Below, piece by piece: positions 10,868 to 22,905 of a DNA stretch of 64,000 bases (the first letter of the stretch is position 1; every line of letters begins with the position of its first letter). Location of the stretch: assembly GCA_963920635.1 (NCBI GenBank), contig OY987300.1, forward strand, positions 81,011,899 through 81,075,898. The letters are read 5' to 3'. A program made the position numbers and the translations under genes. The stretch is from Pseudeuparius sepicola. Taxonomy: Eukaryota > Arthropoda > Insecta > Coleoptera > Anthribidae. Below the pieces are notes generated by a model. The model made no database searches. It was not told the DNA's origin and was given only the letters and a program-made list of their open reading frames with translations.

Positions 10868-12119
10868 CAGTGTGTCCCGTTTTTCATGTTAACACCCCTG
10901 AAAATCTAAGTAGGCTGAAGGAATTGAACGGAGCAATTTTTTTTATAGATATGTCCCTGAAAGGTCATCATTTGCGAAGTATTGGTTTGGCATTGCCGCG
11001 AAAGCCTGGCCTACTGCGATTTTTTAAAGAGGTGCGTTTTTCGAAAAACCATATTAGGCCTTTTTTTATTTAAAATCTGACACCACAGCGTTAATCAGGA
11101 CACACTGAAACCCCCATATACCAAATTTAACCAAAAAATATACAGGGAGTTCCATTCTGCAGGGTGTCAAAGTTGAGCAAAATAGGAATTTTAAAGGCAT
11201 CTGCCAAGTCAAGTGTGCCATGGAATCCCCTCAAAACAGTTGAATGTTCAACAGGACCACTCAAGGAATTGGTGTGCAAAGGTCCAATACAAAATATACA
11301 GAGCGTTCTTATCTGTGCCATCTCAAATTACTGAATTTTTAGAACTTATATACGGGTCAAAAATCGAGTGTATTAAATCCGCTCCACATACTATAAACGA
11401 ACTAAATCTAAAAAATACAGAAGCCTGCCAGTCAGTAAGTCCATATCAGTTGATGTGGCTGATGTGCCACAACAGCAAACGCCCAGAAAATGTATCATCT
11501 TAGACAGTGACTTTGTTGAGTAAAGTCCAATAATTTAAATTGTTTTTATTTGTTGGTTGGCATTTTGCAACGAAATGAATTACTTTTGTGTTTATTAATA
11601 TTTTTCCAATGATTCCAGAACACTCCTGACCAGTATAAAGTTTAATAAAAATTCAGAATTTTGAGATGGCTCCGAAAAAAATACCCTGTATATTTTTGTA
11701 GTAAATCTTTTCACACCAACATTTTGAGTGGTCCTGTTGACCATGCAACTGTTTTGAAGGGATTCCATGGCACACTTGACTCGCCAGATGTCTTTAAAAT
11801 TCCTATTTTGCTCAAGTTTGACACCCTACAGAATGGAACTCCCTGTATATTTTTTGTTCAAATTTGGTATATGGGGGTTTCGGTGTGTCCTGATTAACGC
11901 TGTTTTGTCAGATTTTAAATAAAAAAATGCCTAATATGGTTTTTCGAAAAACGCACCCCTTTAAAAAATCGCAGTAGGCCAGGCTTTCGCGGCAATGCCA
12001 AACCAATACTTCGCAAATGATGACCTTTCAGGGACATATCTATAAAAAAACTGCCCCGTTCAATTCCTTCAGCCTACTTAGATTTTCAGGGGTGTTAACA
12101 TGAAAAACGGGACACCCTG
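10868..12119. mobile_element. Palindromic element, copy A of the shared-core family
   Basis: A 1252-bp foldback flanked by TA. Ends read CAGTGTGTCCCGTTTTTCAT and its inverse (variant CAGGGTGTCC). The inner part, from about 11060 to 11930, holds the core found also at 34.2-35.3, 41.3-42.4 and 50.0-50.8 kb. The outer 190 bp of each arm is private to this copy. Confidence 0.85.
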
Positions 12120-12244
12120 TATTTAGTGCAAAACGGATTTGGTAGTGTTGGCGGTAGCAACATTACAAAATTTTCAAGTGTTAAGTTTTTTGTTATTAAA
12201 ATTCGTGAGTATCGGTCATAATATTTATTCTTTAAAATTTTATT

Positions 12245-12290
12245 TTACGACGTTTCGACAACTCAGTTGTCATCATCAGGTATTTTTTTA
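12245..12290 (-). ncRNA. Hammerhead-ribozyme-like motif of Penelope type
   Basis: The minus strand reads CTGATGA, a perfect 6-bp stem with a TGA loop (GACAAC/GTTGTC), then GAAACGTC. CTGATGA-stem-GAAA is the conserved half of a hammerhead catalytic core, and such motifs are known from Penelope-like retroelements. One base between CTGATGA and the stem is unpaired, and I could not find convincing stems I and III, so it may be a decayed or permuted copy. No reverse transcriptase is visible nearby. Confidence 0.4.
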
Positions 12291-13851
12291 ATAATAAAAA
12301 CAAATCTTTTCCACATACAGACACATTAAAAATAGATTTTTAAAAGCTAAAATGAAAAATTGAATTTTAGTAGGTACATATCAATGCTAAAAATTATTAT
12401 ACAAGTTGAAAAAAGTAATAATACAATAAGGATATAAAAAGATTCTCTATATAACGGAACTTACCAAGAAGTGTTAAGTGTAATACCAAGAATGTCAGTT
12501 AAATGTGGCAACTGCGCATTCAACCCCATGAGCGTCGAGCTAATGGGATGCTAAGGTTGAATCACCCGTATGCCATAATAAGTATATCTAAATTACAAAA
12601 AAAAGGAATTTATACCTAAATGCGAAGTCAGCTGCAGCAGCTTATTGTTCAGAAGCAAGTCCTATATCGGAAAGCTTGCATTCAGAGGAGTTTTTAGGTT
12701 CTCATCGAAATCTACATAGACTGATTTTAAGTACTTTAAGTGTTATTTACCTCGGAGAGGCAGAATTATTGCCCGGAACGCTGTGAGTTTAAATAAAAGA
12801 GAAAATCGCGGGAGAATACCAGGCCGATTCAGAGAAGTGAATACGTAACTTGGCCTTTTAAACGGCTTTCGCTATATAGGGTAATTCACGTTTAGTAGGT
12901 ACTTGTATGTGTGTATACTTTTCAACAGATTTTTGTTTTAATGTTAGGCATTAGGTACAGGCGGGTTGCCCACTATAAATTGACACTCCCCTTAACTTGT
13001 TTTTTATAAAAGTTTTAGATACTGTGACCACAGAAAATATAAAGCCGTGGCAGACATAACTTATGTTTTTTTAAATGGAACACCTTGTATATTTTTGGAT
13101 TATTGAATTCTACGCATTTTTCTGATTTCAACGAAGTATATATATGTTATATGTTCGCTCCAACCGTTCGTTCAGAACTGAGCATTTTTCGTAAGGGATT
13201 ACTCCTTGGGTCATAGGTTGCCATGGAAGAGAAATGCCAAACACCCATGTAGTATCTAATCTTTTTGAATATGCAAAATATTCCCCCATATTTATAAAAC
13301 ATTGTTACAATATTTTACGAAATATGTTCAGTATCTTCATATTCATAGAACCAAGATGTTTGTTAATCGCAAATACAAATATAATATGTTAGATGAATGA
13401 AAGTAGGTATTAGATATTATTATTATCAATGAAAATTTATTGATTGACCACTTTTAGTGATTTGACCTTCAATGTACCTACTGGGTGAGTCATCATATTT
13501 TGTACCCCACCTTGTCGAACAAAAATGTTAGTACTTAAGATAGGTTTCTTCTAAATCATCAGGATTTTTTTTTAGCTGAAAAAATAATTAGGCAATGCAC
13601 AGTGTGTAGTGGGAAAAGAATATATACCAAAGTATTTTTTAGAACACCATGGATTATGTATGTAAATTACATTTTTAAACTCCACGATAAATTTTAAATA
13701 ATTTTATGATTGATGATCTAACTGATTTAATTGTTTTCGAAGTATTGATGATTTTAATAATTAAGGTTTTAATTATTAGATGAAATTTAAATACGATAAT
13801 ACGAATGTGTTTAGTCAAATTTTATAGTTTTAATGTTTAATGTTGAGTAAA
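12291..13851. other. Repeat fragments, no gene
   Basis: It contains a partial foldback relative of 4849-5752 (about 12963-13105), a cruciform with ATTCAACC/GGTTGAAT arms near 12511-12555 and a lone element end (CTGGGTGAGTCATCA) near 13480. Nothing coding was recognised. Confidence 0.5.
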
Positions 13852-14965
13852 ATGTTTTTCTTGAAATCGGCATTAAAATGTCCCAAAATCGTCATTGAAA
13901 GCACAGAAATCGTACAATAATGTAGCCCATTATTGTACGATTTTTTCAATAAGTAGGCCTTGGCGAAATGTAAACATCAAACGTCAGACGCGGAGAAATC
14001 GGCCGTCAAAAGTGACCAAATATTCAAAACCCGGCCGATAAAGGCTCATTTAACTTTTCGTATACATTGCGAAATTGTTTCCTATAGAAGCGCAATCCTT
14101 CAGTATACATATTTTAGTAAATTTGAGTATCAATAGATTTGTTGTGTAGGCTGCACAAGAAGCAGCAGTTTGGTTTTTTCTGTCAGAAGGTGCCGTACAT
14201 CATTATACTTGTCCTAGATAGAGCGTTCGGTAAAGTCAAGCAACGCCGCGCGTAGTCGGTTCGTGGACGGGAAATATAATATGTACCTCGGCACTGAAGT
14301 TCTTTTTATGACTCTTGTGGTTTATTTGCCTCGGCCAGAGGCCTCAGCAACTAAACTCCACATGAGTCATAAAAACTTGAACTTCAGTGCCTTGGTACAT
14401 AAATAACTATTTCTCGAAATCGGCAGTGAAGTGTCGTCATTAAATGCACAGAAATCGTACAATAATGGGCTACATAATTGTACGATTTTTTCAATAAGTA
14501 GACCTTGGCGAGATGTAAACATCAAACGTCAGACACTTAGAAATCGCCCATCGAAAGTGACCAAATATTCAAAACCCGGCCGATAAAGGCCCATTTAACT
14601 TTTCGTACACATTGCGAAATTGTTTCCTATATAAGCGCAATCCTTCAGTATACAAATTTTAGTAGGTTTTAATTTCAATAGATTTGTTATGGAGGCTGCA
14701 CAAGAAGCAGCAGTTTGGTTTTTCTGTACGAAGGTGCCGCGTCTTGTCTTACTTGACCTGGGTAGAGCGATAGTCAAAGTCAAGCAACGCCGCGCGTAGT
14801 CGGTTCTTGGACGGGTGATTCCTTATTATTATTTTATTGCCCAATAAAACATGTTTTTTTCCGATTTCAAAAAAATATAATTTGTACCTCGGCACTGAAG
14901 TTCTTTTTATGACTCATGTGGTTTATTTCCCTCGGCCAGAGGCCGCGGCAACTAAATTCCACTAC
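13852..14965. repeat. Tandem duplication, two units of about 555 bp
   Basis: Unit 1 (about 13852-14404) and unit 2 (about 14405-14965) share, in order, a GAAATCGGCA start, an inverted GTACGATT pair, TTCAAAACCCGGCCGATAAA, GGAGGCTGCACAAGAAGCAG or a close variant, and CAAGCAACGCCGCGCGTAGT. A third, single unit lies at about 33310-33690. The function is unknown and I see no coding frame kept across the units. Confidence 0.75.
14278..14406. mobile_element. Short hairpin MITE
   Basis: A 129-bp inverted repeat with arms TGTACCTCGGCACTGAAGTT and CATGAGTCATAAAAA. Partial copies lie at about 14882-14965 and 51395-51470. Confidence 0.7.
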
Positions 14966-15437
14966 TTTATTAATTGCCAACATGGAATTCATGATATCAA
15001 CTGATAATACCAATAACAACAACTAACTGATAACATCAATTCAACGATTGCAAAATATCCATTCCAAAGCCAGGTAATATCTCTATCAACCAACAACAAT
15101 CAGGGCTCGTTATGGAGGTCCAGGTATCTCAGAGCCAAGACCGGTAGACCCAACCTAAGTAAATATTGATTCCGGATCCCATAATTGAAATCAGAACTAA
15201 TAGACGGTGTCGCACGGGCAGTCTGGGATCGCCCTGTATCCGGGGATAAGCCATTGTGCCTTCTGATTAAATTCTGCGGTACGCGTAAATCAAATTCGAG
15301 GCTTGCTCCCCCCCTATGGCACAGACCCCAGAAACCTGTGATCACAAATGCTAGCGGGAACTTAGGAGAGACTAGAGTATACACCTACATCCTGAGACTA
15401 ATCCTCAGAAAAACACAAAACATAGAAATGGCATAAA
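14966..15437. other. No recognisable gene
   Basis: Overlapping open frames on both strands match nothing known to me. Confidence 0.45.
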
Positions 15438-15439
15438 TA

Positions 15440-16922
15440 TACAGGGTGAGTTTTTTTCGATGCCCACTATGGGGATCTCGGAAACTAGCAGAGCTATGAG
15501 AAAGGTTAAATGGGGAAAGAATTGCAGTTTTGAATGCTCAATCTAATGCCACTTTTGGATTTTTAAAAAAGTTCACGGCTCACTAGATATTTTGAAAAAA
15601 GTGATTTTTTGCTATTTCTTCAGATCTCTGTAGCTCCGTTATTTCTGATTATACAGAAAAACTGTAGAAACAAAAATTGTAGATAATTTTGGGCTTAATA
15701 AGATAATCTGATCCAATTTTTTATGTTGTTTGTGATTTTTGAGATATGACATAAACTTGTGTTTTTTTAAATGTAAATCAAAGTCGGCTGTGGCCTTATA
15801 AAATCGGCCATTTTTTGTGCTTTCAAAGATATAATACTCGGCATAGTTATTACAAAATATAAAAGAGCTATGGCTAATTTTCTGTTTTTTTTTTTAATTT
15901 TTACATACTCAGCAATGGAATATTTTCATAATTACGTTCTGTTGTATAATAAGACATACTCAAATATTTTATTTTTAGCTGGTGACAAAATGTAACAAAA
16001 TAAAACAAAAATTATCATGATGGAGCTCCACCACATAATTACTTGCCCGTAAGAAATTACCTAGATCAGCTCTATATAAATATTTGGATAGGGAGAAATA
16101 TACCTATTTCCTGGCAGTCCCGATCCCCCGATTTGTCTGTTTTGGATTTCTTTTTGTGGAGTACAGTACAAAATATAGTATGAGGCAATTGTTAAATTAA
16201 GAGCAGCTGTTTTAGAACCAATTGCCAGTATTGACAGGCGCTCTCTAAGAAAGGCGACAAATTCAGCTTTAAAAAGATGCAATATTTGCATAAATAATAA
16301 TGGTGGATTGTTTGAACACCTTTTTTATTTTAAAAGGTGACCTTTTAAAATAATAATAATTTGAATTTGAGTTTTTTTATTTTTTTTTATTTTCTTACAT
16401 TTTGTTACTAGCTAAAAACAAAATATTAGAAAGTTTTAAGTATGTCTAATTATAAAATAGAACGTAATTATGAAAATATTCCATGGCTGACTATGTGAAA
16501 ATTTAAAAAAATCAGAAAATTAGCCATAGCTCTTTTATTTTTTGTAAGGTAAGGTAAGATTTTATAAGGCCACAGCCAACTATGATTTACGTTTAAAAAA
16601 ACAAAAGTTTATGTCATATCTCAAAAATCACAAACAACATAAAAAATTGGATAAGATTATCTTATTAAGCCCAAAATTATCTACAATTTTTGTCTCTACA
16701 GTTTTTCTGTATAATCAGAAATAACGGAGCTACAGATATCTGAAGAAATAGCAAAAAAACATTTCTTTCAAAATATCTAGTGAGCCGTGAACTTTTTTAA
16801 AAATCCAAAAGGGGCATTAGATTGAGCATTCAAAACTGCAATTCTTTCCCCATTTAACCTTTGTTCTAGCTCTGCTAGTTTCCGAGATCCTCATAGTGGG
16901 CATCGAAAAAACTCACCCTGTA
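15440..16922. mobile_element. Foldback element with transposase remnant, 1483 bp
   Basis: Arms of about 550 bp start TACAGGGTGAGTTTTTTTCG and mirror each other; a TA pair lies at each end. The unpaired centre (about 16010-16365) keeps the C-terminal coding end of a DDE transposase, so this is an internally deleted derivative of a long-TIR Tc1/mariner-superfamily transposon. Confidence 0.88.
16112..16340 (+). pseudogene. DDE transposase C-terminal fragment
   Basis: The plus strand reads WQSRSPDLSVLDFFLW, the third-acid region of DUF4817/DDE_3 transposases. After a one-base frame change near 16177 it continues YEAIVKLRAAVLEPI and ends CINNNGGLFEHLFYFKR before TGA. NGG-FEH close to the C-terminus is typical of this family and recurs in the transposase at 36043-37112 and the fragment at 61625-61770. 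About 77 codons remain and the first two catalytic Asp are gone. Confidence 0.8.
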
Positions 16923-16924
16923 TA

Positions 16925-17891
16925 AGTTTTGTGTGGCCCGTGATAGACTATCCAAAATATTTATATTTACAAGTATTGTAAACACAAAACAGTGGCGTGC
17001 GAGAACACGAAATTTGTTGAAAATAAATTATAGCTGTTTTTATGTCCTCTCGTCACAATCAATTATTATGATAACTAGGTATATCATTCATGAATTTATG
17101 TTTTTTCGTATAGTAGGGTAGTTAATAAATAATTTAATTTCTGTTTTTTTTTAACTTTTCTGAGGATGAATCACACGGTAGTCAAGGATATTCGCTAGAA
17201 TTATTTGCTAACATTTTTTTTATCGTTAGATGATGGTCGCAAGCATCATGATATAACTTATTCGCCAACTCTTACCAATTGCTACGATCAGAGCTATGTA
17301 GGTAAAGCCTACTATTGGAGGGAGGTTTGTACTACTTATTTCTCGACAATAATAAATCAAAAAATCTAATTCCTGTTGGGACAAACATAAGTTTGGCAAA
17401 CCAAAAGTCAAAAACATAAAAAAATACATATGCGGCGGCTGCCATATACAGAATTTTTTTTATGCACTCCAAAGAAGCAATAAACGGATAAATATTATTT
17501 TTCCCGCAAAACTGTGGCAGATACAAAAAAATACCCAGAGACAGTTTTTGCTTGTAATAAAAAATATATCCAAGTGCATAAATAATTCTGTAAAAGGTCG
17601 TATTAGCATTTTTCTTGATAAAACAAATGTAGTGTATACCCATACCTCCGCCACTGGCTATTTGGGTAACTTGGTGTTGTCGCATTTTGTGACACTTGAT
17701 CAATGCATGCTGTGTACCAATCTTCCTTTGAATATATTTTACGCTTGGAAAAATAAAAAATTAAGCCTTAAAATTTTTGAGAATTTGAGAATTTATCTCG
17801 AAAATGGGACGGCGGCCGTGTATAAAAAGTTATGCCACAAAATAGTCATATTTTATGGATTTCTATCATATAATACAACTAAATCACCCTG
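16925..17891. other. No recognisable gene; lone element end
   Basis: Overlapping frames near 17332-17949 look accidental. CACCCTGTA at 17885-17893 is the 3-prime end of an element with no visible partner, and it abuts the next element. Confidence 0.45.
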
Positions 17892-18260
17892 TATACAGGG
17901 TGTTTCAGACCTAAATACAATAATTTTAACCACATGCGGAGAAAATTGAGCTTAGGTAATACGAATCCGCAATTAAAAAGTCAATAATAAAGCCAGAAAA
18001 ATTTGTTTAAGGAAGATATTTTTTACAAACAATAACGACGTCACTGGCGAGGTAACGTCCGCGAAGTGGGCCGGCCAGAAGCTACATTATTGGGCGACGT
18101 GCAATGTTGCCGGTTTTAGCTGGTATTCCCCGATTTTAAATACTTTTAAGTAATTTTACCATTTATGCATTTATGAAAGGGCAATTCAATTAAAGTAATG
18201 AAATCAGGCGGTGGAGGCGGCCCTTCCGCGCGGCAGGAGAGGGGGGTGATCATGTATCTA

Positions 18261-19538
18261 AAGCCTATTCATTTAATTTATACCCTGACATCATCGATAC
18301 CAGCATAACAGCGTTGCCAAACTTTATGACAAATTGCAAATACGAAGACTTCAGCTGCCACAATATTTGACTTTTAAACCATTTACAGGTTAGTTAATGT
18401 ACACTGTGTTTTCTTAATATGAAACCTTAATAGGCCATGTGGATAAAAATGAGGAAAAGCTTAATACCACAGCTATTCTGTGTTAATAGGTACTTAAAAA
18501 TTAAAAAAAATGAAAAAATTAACTATTTCCGAATAATTAATTTAAAAAAATTTTTGGACCATCTGATACGCCTTTATGTAAAAATAAAGCAGTGGAAATT
18601 TACAAAGAAAATATTTCCCTTAATTCAAAATCTTGGAAAATCTTGGAAAATCCATGTTTCTTCCAAGTAAACAAACTCTCGTGTTTATTCTCTTTTTGCT
18701 TGCATATGATTTCTTAAAAATTTAATACGTTTTATAGCAATATTATAGGCACCTCCATAAAGTCCACGTCGAGGATCATCTTTGCGGTACTTAAATCCAA
18801 TGTTCCTCAATATTTTCCATAAAGATGTTCTACCACCATGAAAAATATCTCTTTCTTCTAATTTTGCTTTTAGGGCGTTCACTGTAAAGTGCTTTTCTAA
18901 AAGAATAATTATGAAATTAGACGCATATTGGGGCAAATTGGCAAAATTCTTTAACATACTGTCCCTATATACATTTCATATATCACATTTCGGATTGCTG
19001 TCTGTTCGAAATCATCAATGTTGACTAGGTACAGGTTTTTTCTTTCTCTCCTTGCAGTTCGAGTAGCTGGTTCGTTTGAAATAATTGTTTTGACCGTGTC
19101 AAAACTAATTCCTAGAGCTGCTGCAACCCTCTTAAATAGAAACAAAAATATGATTTTTTAGAAATTATCGAAATTTATATCAGTGAAATAAAATAAAAAG
19201 TACTTACATCTTTTACAGCACAAAGCGGAAGCAGCGGACCCCTGTTTTCCCTTTCCCTCTCAAAATATTCGCCCAAAGCACGCACCATACCCTGCGCGCG
19301 TTTATCAAGATTTTGAGAACCTATCTTGCGCGGCATTTTTAAAATTAAGTGACAAACTGTGTCAAAATTTTAACGAAAAATTTGAATATTATTATTGCAA
19401 CCCAGCCCTATTATGCCAACATGACAGATGAAAATTAACTATTATTTGTGTGGCATTTTTGTAGTGTCACTAGAATTTATATTGGCAGCAAAAAACACCA
19501 AACGATGACGTCAGGGTATAAATTAAATGAATAGGCTT
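18261..19538 (-). mobile_element. IS630/Tc1-like element nested in 17894-20450
   Basis: Inverted ends of at least 36 bp begin AAGCCTATTCATTTAATTTA and a TA pair flanks each end (18259-18260, 19539-19540). The 1278-bp element carries only the 5-prime part of a transposase gene, so it is a deletion derivative that needed an enzyme in trans. Confidence 0.85.
18685..19337 (-). pseudogene. IS630/Tc1-like transposase, N-terminal part
   Basis: Translation from ATG at 19337 gives MPRKIGSQNLDKRAQGMVRA, then a donor at GAT/GTAAGT and an acceptor TATTTAAG near 19134. The next exon reads RVAAALGISFDTVK, a helix-turn-helix. The frame then shifts near 18957 and continues with a second DNA-binding segment (HFTVNALKAKLEERDIFHG, then LWKILRNIGFKYRK) typical of a Tc1-like family common in insects. 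The protein stops at NHMQAKRE before the first catalytic Asp, so the whole DDE catalytic domain is absent. A relative is at 46309-46991. Confidence 0.72.
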
Positions 19539-20461
19539 TATCTGCCGTATGCCAGTTTAGTTTTTAGTTGTTATCGTGTCGCCTCTTAAAACATAAAACC
19601 TTAACTAAGCGCCGTGTTTTGTGCCTTTATTTTTTTTGTTTGCTAAAGATTATCCCTGTTGTCGGAGGACACTCACTGTACATGGTAATAAATACATAAA
19701 TAATAAATCTAGTTAGTAGTAAAAAAATCAGACAATGAATGAACTGTATCGGCAACGTCGCACCGCGAGCAAAACGACAGTCGCCACATCGAGAGGGAGC
19801 GCAGAGCGCGACCGCGCAGGAGAGTCGGCCAGTCGGCCATTAGAAACCAAGAAACCGACAACGCGAAAAGGTAGGCGGAGAAGGTACTACAATTCCCCTC
19901 GGACGCAGGGCGGGTTGAGGTCTAAATTCCGTCGGTGGACGCCGTGGAAAACCGCAGTACCATATCGTCCGGGCGCTGCCGTGCCGCCGAACTTTCTTTT
20001 CGAAACCGGGAGTTTTGTGATAATATGGCAAGTGCGAATGTGAGTGCGTGTCTTACCGAGGTGTTACCATTCAACTTACCAGAGGAGGATAGTTTCTAAA
20101 CCACCTTTCATTTGCTATCAGCGATTATTATCCTAAAGGATAATAAAAGGTAGGCACATTTAGATAAATCAGTAGATACCTTGAAAAGATAAAAAAATAT
20201 TGAGTTTTTCGTTGCCTGTCTCCGCGATCTGGCAACGTCGTAAGGAAGAAATGAAACGAATTTGCCTCTCCCTCGCGCCTGGGGTACGCGTCTACCCGAT
20301 AATAAAACTGAGCGGCTCGTTAGGGGAAATATTAAAATTATTTAATTATTTCTAAAATATTTCCGAAATTTTTTTTTTTATTTTCCGCATTTAGACACCT
20401 TTCTGAGTATGTGGTTAAAATTATTGTATGTAGCTCTGAAACTCCCTGTATAGTAATTATA

Positions 20462-21126
20462 TACAGGGTGAGTCACATCTAAAGGCAGAGCCGAAAACAC
20501 AAGGTAGAATTCGCTAAAATAAGCACATATGCTTGAAACTTTTCCAAATATTTTTTAATTTTTTTCTAGCCCGTTTAGGAATTATTTTATACATATTATG
20601 GGTTGTCATTTTGTGCAATAATTTGGCCCTGTTCAGATGAGCAGCGGCGTAGATACAAATAATTTTATTTTAAATGCCAGCATAATCACCTTGACACTAG
20701 TTTCAAAAATCCGAAATTACGAAGAAACTGTACCAGAAATAAAAAAATACCAAGAGGCACTTTTTGTTCCAAATTAAATGGGCTATCCAAAAAAGGCAAA
20801 ATTTTTGGTTTTGCACAGGGCCGTACTTTTTTTTTCTACAATTATTTGCAGTAACTATTTGTACCTACGCCGCTGGTGATCGGAACGAGGTCAAATTATT
20901 CCACAAAATGGCAACCGTCCAGTGTATAATGTGTACCAAATTTGGTTGGAATTCCTAAATGGGATCGAAAGAAATTTAAAAAATATGTTATTTTTGGAAA
21001 ATTTTCAACACGCTGTATATGGAGAACCAAGCTTTTTTGGGCTAATGTTTATTAAGCATATGTGCTTATTTTAGCGAGTTCCACCTCGTGTTTTCGGCTC
21101 TGACTTTAGATGTGACTCACCCTGTA
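20462..21126. mobile_element. MITE, 665 bp
   Basis: Inverted repeats of about 80 bp start TACAGGGTGAGTCACATCTA and run to AAGCACATATGCTT. TA pairs lie at 20460-20461 and 21127-21128. It sits 10 bp from the end of the previous element. A GCGGCGTAG inverted pair lies inside. No transposase remnant was seen. Confidence 0.88.
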
Positions 21127-21128
21127 TA

Positions 21129-21839
21129 AGATCCCTTGAAATTGTTACCTGTAAAAACCTTTCGCTCCGAGTTTCCAACTTTCTCGGTTTGTTAAAACTT
21201 TTTCCGGGTCCCACGTGGCCGGGTATTCCCGACAAATCGTAGAATCCCAGTTTTATATTTGGCGCGGAGTGGAACTTAAAATAGCGATTTAACCCAATAT
21301 ATCTTACAGATAGAATATCATAAGCTCGATAAATTTCGAAAGCGTATATCTTTTATATTTTTATCTAACTTCGGATGTAAAATGGGGGGCGTTTGTCAAG
21401 TTTTATGAGCAGAAACAGAATCCCGTACATTTACAGAGTGCGATTCTAGTCCTGGAACGGAGAGGTCATAAAAACACAAAGGGTTGTGAGATGTGAGTGA
21501 TTCTACACATAAAACCGAGATTCAACGACTTCGGTAGAAATACATGCATTATTTAAATATCCAGCTACTGAAATCTGTTTCTCGGTTATCACCATAAAAT
21601 AGCACCTTTTGTATGAACAGCATGTAAAAGTGTGAACACATTTTAAACCGTTTTAGCGAAATCTTGTTATCCGTTTCCAAACTGCTTCTATATGAAATCG
21701 TACCTCATTTTACCATCTTTTTATTCTTGTCCTGTTTGTCTGTTCGTCAAATTTTGCAATCGACTTTACATTGACATTAATTTGATTCCTTCTTCTTTTA
21801 TTTTTCCTTCTTTTTTTTATTTTTCAGGAAAACAACAAT
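21129..21839. other. No recognisable gene
   Basis: Unique sequence; the frame at 21692-21925 ends in the arm of the next foldback. Confidence 0.45.
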
Positions 21840-22905
21840 TGAACGCCGAGACCCGTCGATTTCTAGCAACCCCGACTTTAAAATTTCAAATGGAACTACC
21901 CCCCTTGTGGCGCATCATTTTATAGCAAATACAGCGATGTAGAAATCTGCTGAGATTTTACAGAATTATTGGCTAAAAACGGAAAGTTGACAATCCACTG
22001 TACCTACGCGTAGTAATTTCTACACAAATGCCCGCCACTAATAAGTTTTTCATCTACTACACACGACCAAATTACCTAGTTTTTATTGACGTGTCGATCA
22101 GTTTACAAAAAAGTCACAAATGAAAAAGCTGAAGCAAAACAAAAAAGTTCATACGAATTCAAACCTTATATCTTTTTAAAATATGTATGAAACAAAAAGT
22201 CACTATCACAAAAAAAATTTTTTTTTTGCTTGTAGACACGAAATCGTTAGTTTTAGCCTGCTATTGAAAGTATAAACGTGTTTTTGACATGGTTTATTCT
22301 ATCAGCGGTAGGTTAGAAATCGTTGCAATTCGTAGTGTAGCTTTAGCGCAATCATGATTTCGATAACAAATTGCAACAATTTCTACCCTTTCCGCGTTAG
22401 AATAAACCATTTCGAAAATACGTTTCCACTTTCAATAGCAGCCTGAAACTAACGGTTTCGTGGTTACAAGCAAAAAAACAGGAATTTTTTTCGTGACAGT
22501 GACTTTTTGTTACATATTTTAAAAAGATATAAGGTTTGAATTCGTATGAACTTTTTTTGTTTTGCTTCAGCTTTTTCATTTGTGACTTCTTTGTAAACTG
22601 ATCGACACGTCAATAAAAACTAAATGTGTGTAATAAATAAAAAACTTATTAGTGGCGGGCATTTGTGTAGAAATTACTACGCGTACAGTGGATTGTCAAC
22701 TTTCCGTTTTTAGCCAATAATTCTGTCAAATCTTAACAGATTTCTAAAAACGATACATCACTGTATTCACAAGGGGGAGTAGTTCCATTTGAAATTTTAA
22801 ACTTGGGGTTGCTAGGGATTAGGGGGATGAACATATCGGGTTGGCTTGGCTGTCAAAAATGCTCCCCCCAAAAACAAAAATCGACGGGTCTCGGCGAATT
22901 TTCAA
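21840..22905. mobile_element. Foldback element, about 1.07 kb
   Basis: Arms of roughly 470 bp mirror each other from CGCCGAGACCCGTCGATTT to GGTTAGAAATCGTTG-like sequence around a short centre near 22330-22370. The right arm carries a small extra segment (about 22806-22865). Confidence 0.8.

Larger units (their letters stand above)
17894..20450. mobile_element. TIR element hosting a nested transposon, 2.56 kb
   Basis: Ends read TACAGGGTGTTTCAGACCTA and the inverse of TACAGGGAGTTTCAGAGCTA; the inverted repeats run about 50 bp through AATAATTTTAACCACAT. TA lies on both sides. Most of the interior between 18261 and 19538 is a second element. The rest includes a GC-rich stretch (about 19735-20330) with a basic 102-codon frame I do not recognise. 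A related end without partner is at about 22970-23030. Confidence 0.8.

Noticed and set aside
10579..11073. 164-codon open frame as a gene
   Set aside because: It crosses from unique DNA into the arm of a palindromic element and resembles no protein family.
12511..12555. tRNA gene
   Set aside because: The hairpin ATTCAACC/GGTTGAAT is a simple cruciform; no A and B boxes or cloverleaf can be drawn.
19735..20043. Basic 102-codon frame as a host gene
   Set aside because: Lies within a TIR element, overlaps an antisense frame and matches nothing known.
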